Assembly (NCBI GenBank): GCA_030592985.1
Contig: JAUVIB010000188.1
Span: 1-6,435, forward strand
Direction of reading: 5' to 3'
From: Calditrichaceae bacterium
Lineage (GTDB): Bacteria; Calditrichota; Calditrichia; Calditrichales; Calditrichaceae
Length of the DNA: 6,435 nt
How positions within the stretch are numbered: position 1 is the first letter of the stretch; each line of letters opens with the position of its first letter. The notes under the pieces were generated by a model that was given only the letters and a program-made list of their open reading frames with translations, ran no database searches and was not told the DNA's origin. This document shows positions 4,737 to 6,435 of this stretch, piece after piece. The position numbers and the translations under genes were made by a program.

Positions 4737-6011
4737 TTAATATCTGTCATAAATATTTTCATAATAAGGCGTTAAAAGCCTATAATCACCGAAACCGGTT
4801 TCATCGACAAAAACAAACGTTCGGTTAATTTCATAATAGTACCATATTTCGTAAGGTTTTGACTGGATTTCAAAAGGATGGCGTTCGATATCGTTTGGTG
4901 GACCGAACAATATAAATACCATCCCCATATCAGTCTTCCACCCATCCATAAAACCGGAGAAATGTTCGTTTGAGTATTGAATGCGTTTATAATATTCGTT
5001 CATAATCTCATTTTCTGTCGTGGCAGGCGATGGATCACGCTGTTTCCAGAATTTGACAAACTTCTTTTTCTTTTCCTTTGGTTTGGATTTTTGCAGGTCT
5101 TTAATGACTTTTGTACTGGCGATATATTTCAGTTGTTCAATTGCATCGTCGAGGTTATCGATGAGTTTAGACATGCCCAGCCAGCGTAATTGAAAAACCC
5201 GTTCGTTTGTGATCTGATCCTCTTCGATATTTATTGTGATGGAAATACGGTATTTGGAAAAATTCAATTTTGATTTGTTTATTACCAGCTGTTTTTTCGA
5301 GATTCCTTTTGTAAAAGTATCGTTTTGAGTTGCAGATAATACCATTTTCTTATCCATATCAAAGATGGAATACTTAATGCTGCCCAATCCACCTTCGGAT
5401 AAGACGTCGAACGATACGGTAAATTCCGGTTTATGATCTGTTACAGTACCTTCCACCGATGTTATCTCTTCAGTTTCGCCGGCTTTATTTTTAATTTTTT
5501 GTTCGATAATATTGATATTACTCAGCGTGATTGCTTTATCGTAAAAATGTCTGACGTCAATTTTCTTTTTACGAAAACTGCTCTTTTTAGTGTCAAGGTC
5601 AAGCACGCCAATCGTAAGCAGAAATTTGTCCGGCAATACTTTAAATTCGACTTTATTCACATCGAATAATTCCCGGGAGTTTGTTTCTTTATAGGATTCG
5701 GTATTTAATTCCTGCCGCCAAATCCTTGACGCAACTTTGGCTTCGTCTTCACTTAAAAGTAATATGGAAATTTCGTAGCGACCGGTAAATTTCCGACCTT
5801 TCTTAATAAACTGAATAGCGTCAAAAGGAACTTTAGTGATAACTTCTAATCGTATTGAATCCCTGCTTATCATTGGATAGATAATGGCTTCATAATAGAA
5901 AAAAGGTATATCTGATTTTTCATTATATTTTGGTTTGTGGTCGTCTTTAGCAAACCCGACTTCTAATATTGCTAAAATTATCACCGATAATGTATAGATT
6001 TTAATTCGCAT
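4737..6011 (-). CDS. Secreted GWxTD domain-containing protein
   Basis: The product is 424 residues from the preferred ATG at 6011. That start gives a Sec-type signal peptide (MRIKIYTLSVIILAILEVGFA, cut after about residue 21) and has GGAGG 4 nt upstream. An in-frame ATG at 6074 would add 21 residues that hide the signal and lie inside the preceding gene, so it is rejected. The C-terminal third carries the GWxTD domain: FWKQRDPSP (321-329), GWKTDMGMVFILFGPP (357-372) and EIWYYYEINRTFVFVDETGFGDYRLL (in 388-413). The middle of the protein looks beta-rich, like an immunoglobulin-type or carrier domain. A lysine-rich segment (about 308-320) precedes the GWxTD domain. The function of GWxTD proteins is not established; location is probably periplasm or outer envelope. 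It overlaps the upstream propeller gene by 11 nt, so the two are co-translated. Confidence 0.92.
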   Translation of the reverse strand: MRIKIYTLSVIILAILEVGFAKDDHKPKYNEKSDIPFFYYEAIIYPMISRDSIRLEVITKVPFDAIQFIKKGRKFTGRYEISILLLSEDEAKVASRIWRQELNTESYKETNSRELFDVNKVEFKVLPDKFLLTIGVLDLDTKKSSFRKKKIDVRHFYDKAITLSNINIIEQKIKNKAGETEEITSVEGTVTDHKPEFTVSFDVLSEGGLGSIKYSIFDMDKKMVLSATQNDTFTKGISKKQLVINKSKLNFSKYRISITINIEEDQITNERVFQLRWLGMSKLIDNLDDAIEQLKYIASTKVIKDLQKSKPKEKKKKFVKFWKQRDPSPATTENEIMNEYYKRIQYSNEHFSGFMDGWKTDMGMVFILFGPPNDIERHPFEIQSKPYEIWYYYEINRTFVFVDETGFGDYRLLTPYYENIYDRY

Positions 6012-6435
6012 AGCGCCTCCATTGGTATTTGGTGAGTCCATTATCGGTTCCGAACCATACTTGTTCACCATCAATTAGAACTTTATATACATAATTGCCA
6101 GCCAATCCATCCGACATTGTGTAATGTTCAGTATAAAAATCATCGATACGCACTAAAAATGCTCCATTATCCGTACCAACCCAAAAATATTTTTTATAAA
6201 CGGACATATCAAAAATATATGAAACCGTCGCAGGAATGATCTGGGGAATCGAAGTAAATGATTTTTTGGCATGATGATACATCAATAATCCGCCATACCG
6301 GGAAAAGGTCGTTACCGAATCATTTGATGCTATGGAATTCACATTCGATGCAACTGCTTCATCAATATCGATTTTCTCCCCAAACATATCGTAATGTTCG
6401 ACATTATGAGTTAATTTGTCAATGGAATATAGACC
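6001..6435 (-). CDS. Beta-propeller protein with two-component-regulator-type repeats (partial)
   Basis: The C-terminal 144 residues are visible; the frame stays open to the right edge, so the true start lies outside the window and the internal ATG at 6387 is not a start. Propeller blades are recognisable from YFWVGTDNGAF and VWFGTDNGLTKYQ, each after a loop such as MSDGLAGNYVYKVLIDG. This is the Reg_prop pattern (NxVxxIxxDxxGxxWxGTxxGLxxY). An earlier, weaker blade is seen at GLLMYHHAKKSF, and one at the window edge at GLYSID. Such propellers occur in the periplasmic sensor part of hybrid two-component proteins and in stand-alone secreted proteins. This one ends right after the propeller (QWRRYAN), with no kinase domain following, so it is probably not a hybrid kinase. 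It is translationally coupled to the GWxTD gene. Confidence 0.85.
   Translation of the reverse strand, partial: GLYSIDKLTHNVEHYDMFGEKIDIDEAVASNVNSIASNDSVTTFSRYGGLLMYHHAKKSFTSIPQIIPATVSYIFDMSVYKKYFWVGTDNGAFLVRIDDFYTEHYTMSDGLAGNYVYKVLIDGEQVWFGTDNGLTKYQWRRYAN
6016..6020 (-). promoter_or_regulatory. Ribosome-binding site that fixes the GWxTD start
   Basis: GGAGG on the minus strand, then CGCT, then ATG at 6011-6009. The site lies within the last codons of the upstream propeller gene, whose stop (TAA, 6003-6001) is downstream of this start. It supports the start at 6011 over the in-frame ATG at 6074. Confidence 0.65.

Noticed and set aside
4977..5189. Plus-strand ORF of 70 codons
   Set aside because: Antisense to the well-supported GWxTD gene, with no family resemblance.
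5433..5669. Plus-strand ORF of 78 codons
   Set aside because: Antisense to the GWxTD gene; Phe/Cys-rich product typical of a shadow frame.
6012..6074. Longer form of the GWxTD protein starting at 6074
   Set aside because: The added 21 residues are hydrophilic, would bury the signal peptide and lie wholly within the propeller gene; the ATG at 6011 has GGAGG and a signal sequence directly after it.
6385..6387. ATG at 6387 as start of the propeller gene
   Set aside because: The frame is open for 16 more codons to the window edge and these (GLYSID...) fit another propeller blade, so the gene is partial.

Overview
The window is AT-rich, gene-dense bacterial DNA in which every supported gene lies on the minus strand. 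A GWxTD-domain secreted protein next to a two-component-regulator-type beta-propeller protein is typical of the FCB group and nearby lineages (Bacteroidota, Ignavibacteriota, Calditrichota, Marinimicrobia, Cloacimonadota) and of Acidobacteriota and Gemmatimonadota. Protein style plus low GC favours an uncultured FCB-type bacterium. This is inference from gene families; no rRNA or other phylogenetic marker is present.

Layout in transcription order (right to left). (1) 6435-6001: C-terminal part of a beta-propeller protein, running off the right edge. (2) 6011-4737: a secreted GWxTD-domain protein whose likely start overlaps the end of the propeller gene by 11 nt, so the two form an operon. (3) 4736-4408: an intergenic stretch with a 133-bp palindromic, MITE/REP-like element and short repeated words. 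(4) 4407-3346: an isocitrate/isopropylmalate dehydrogenase family protein in which several metal-site and catalytic positions appear to be replaced. (5) 3258-2495: a compact REP/RAYT module. It is a Y1 HUH transposase of the REP-associated (RAYT) type, bracketed by two near-identical hairpins in inverted orientation (27 of 28 positions). Beside it are a 19-bp tandem array of the hairpin's outer half-site, a decayed second hairpin, and a 29-codon ORF coupled to the transposase stop codon (TGATG) with a well-placed Shine-Dalgarno. (6) 2494-2187: non-coding, weakly structured. (7) 2186-15: a large, markedly AT-richer gene for a DNA-binding protein. It combines RNA polymerase alpha-CTD-like helix-hairpin-helix modules, a sigma-70 region 4-like HTH and several further winged-helix-like segments. 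A 14-nt sequence spanning its ribosome-binding site is repeated directly after its stop codon at the left edge.

The propeller and GWxTD genes plausibly work together as an envelope or secreted pair. The dehydrogenase-like gene, the RAYT module and the sigma-like gene show no obvious metabolic link to them; the last two look like accessory, mobile or regulatory DNA. The points most worth following up are the RAYT module with its half-site array and coupled mini-ORF, the dehydrogenase with a degraded active site, and the sigma/alpha-CTD-like protein with its duplicated leader. No CRISPR array, tRNA, rRNA or recognisable riboswitch was seen.
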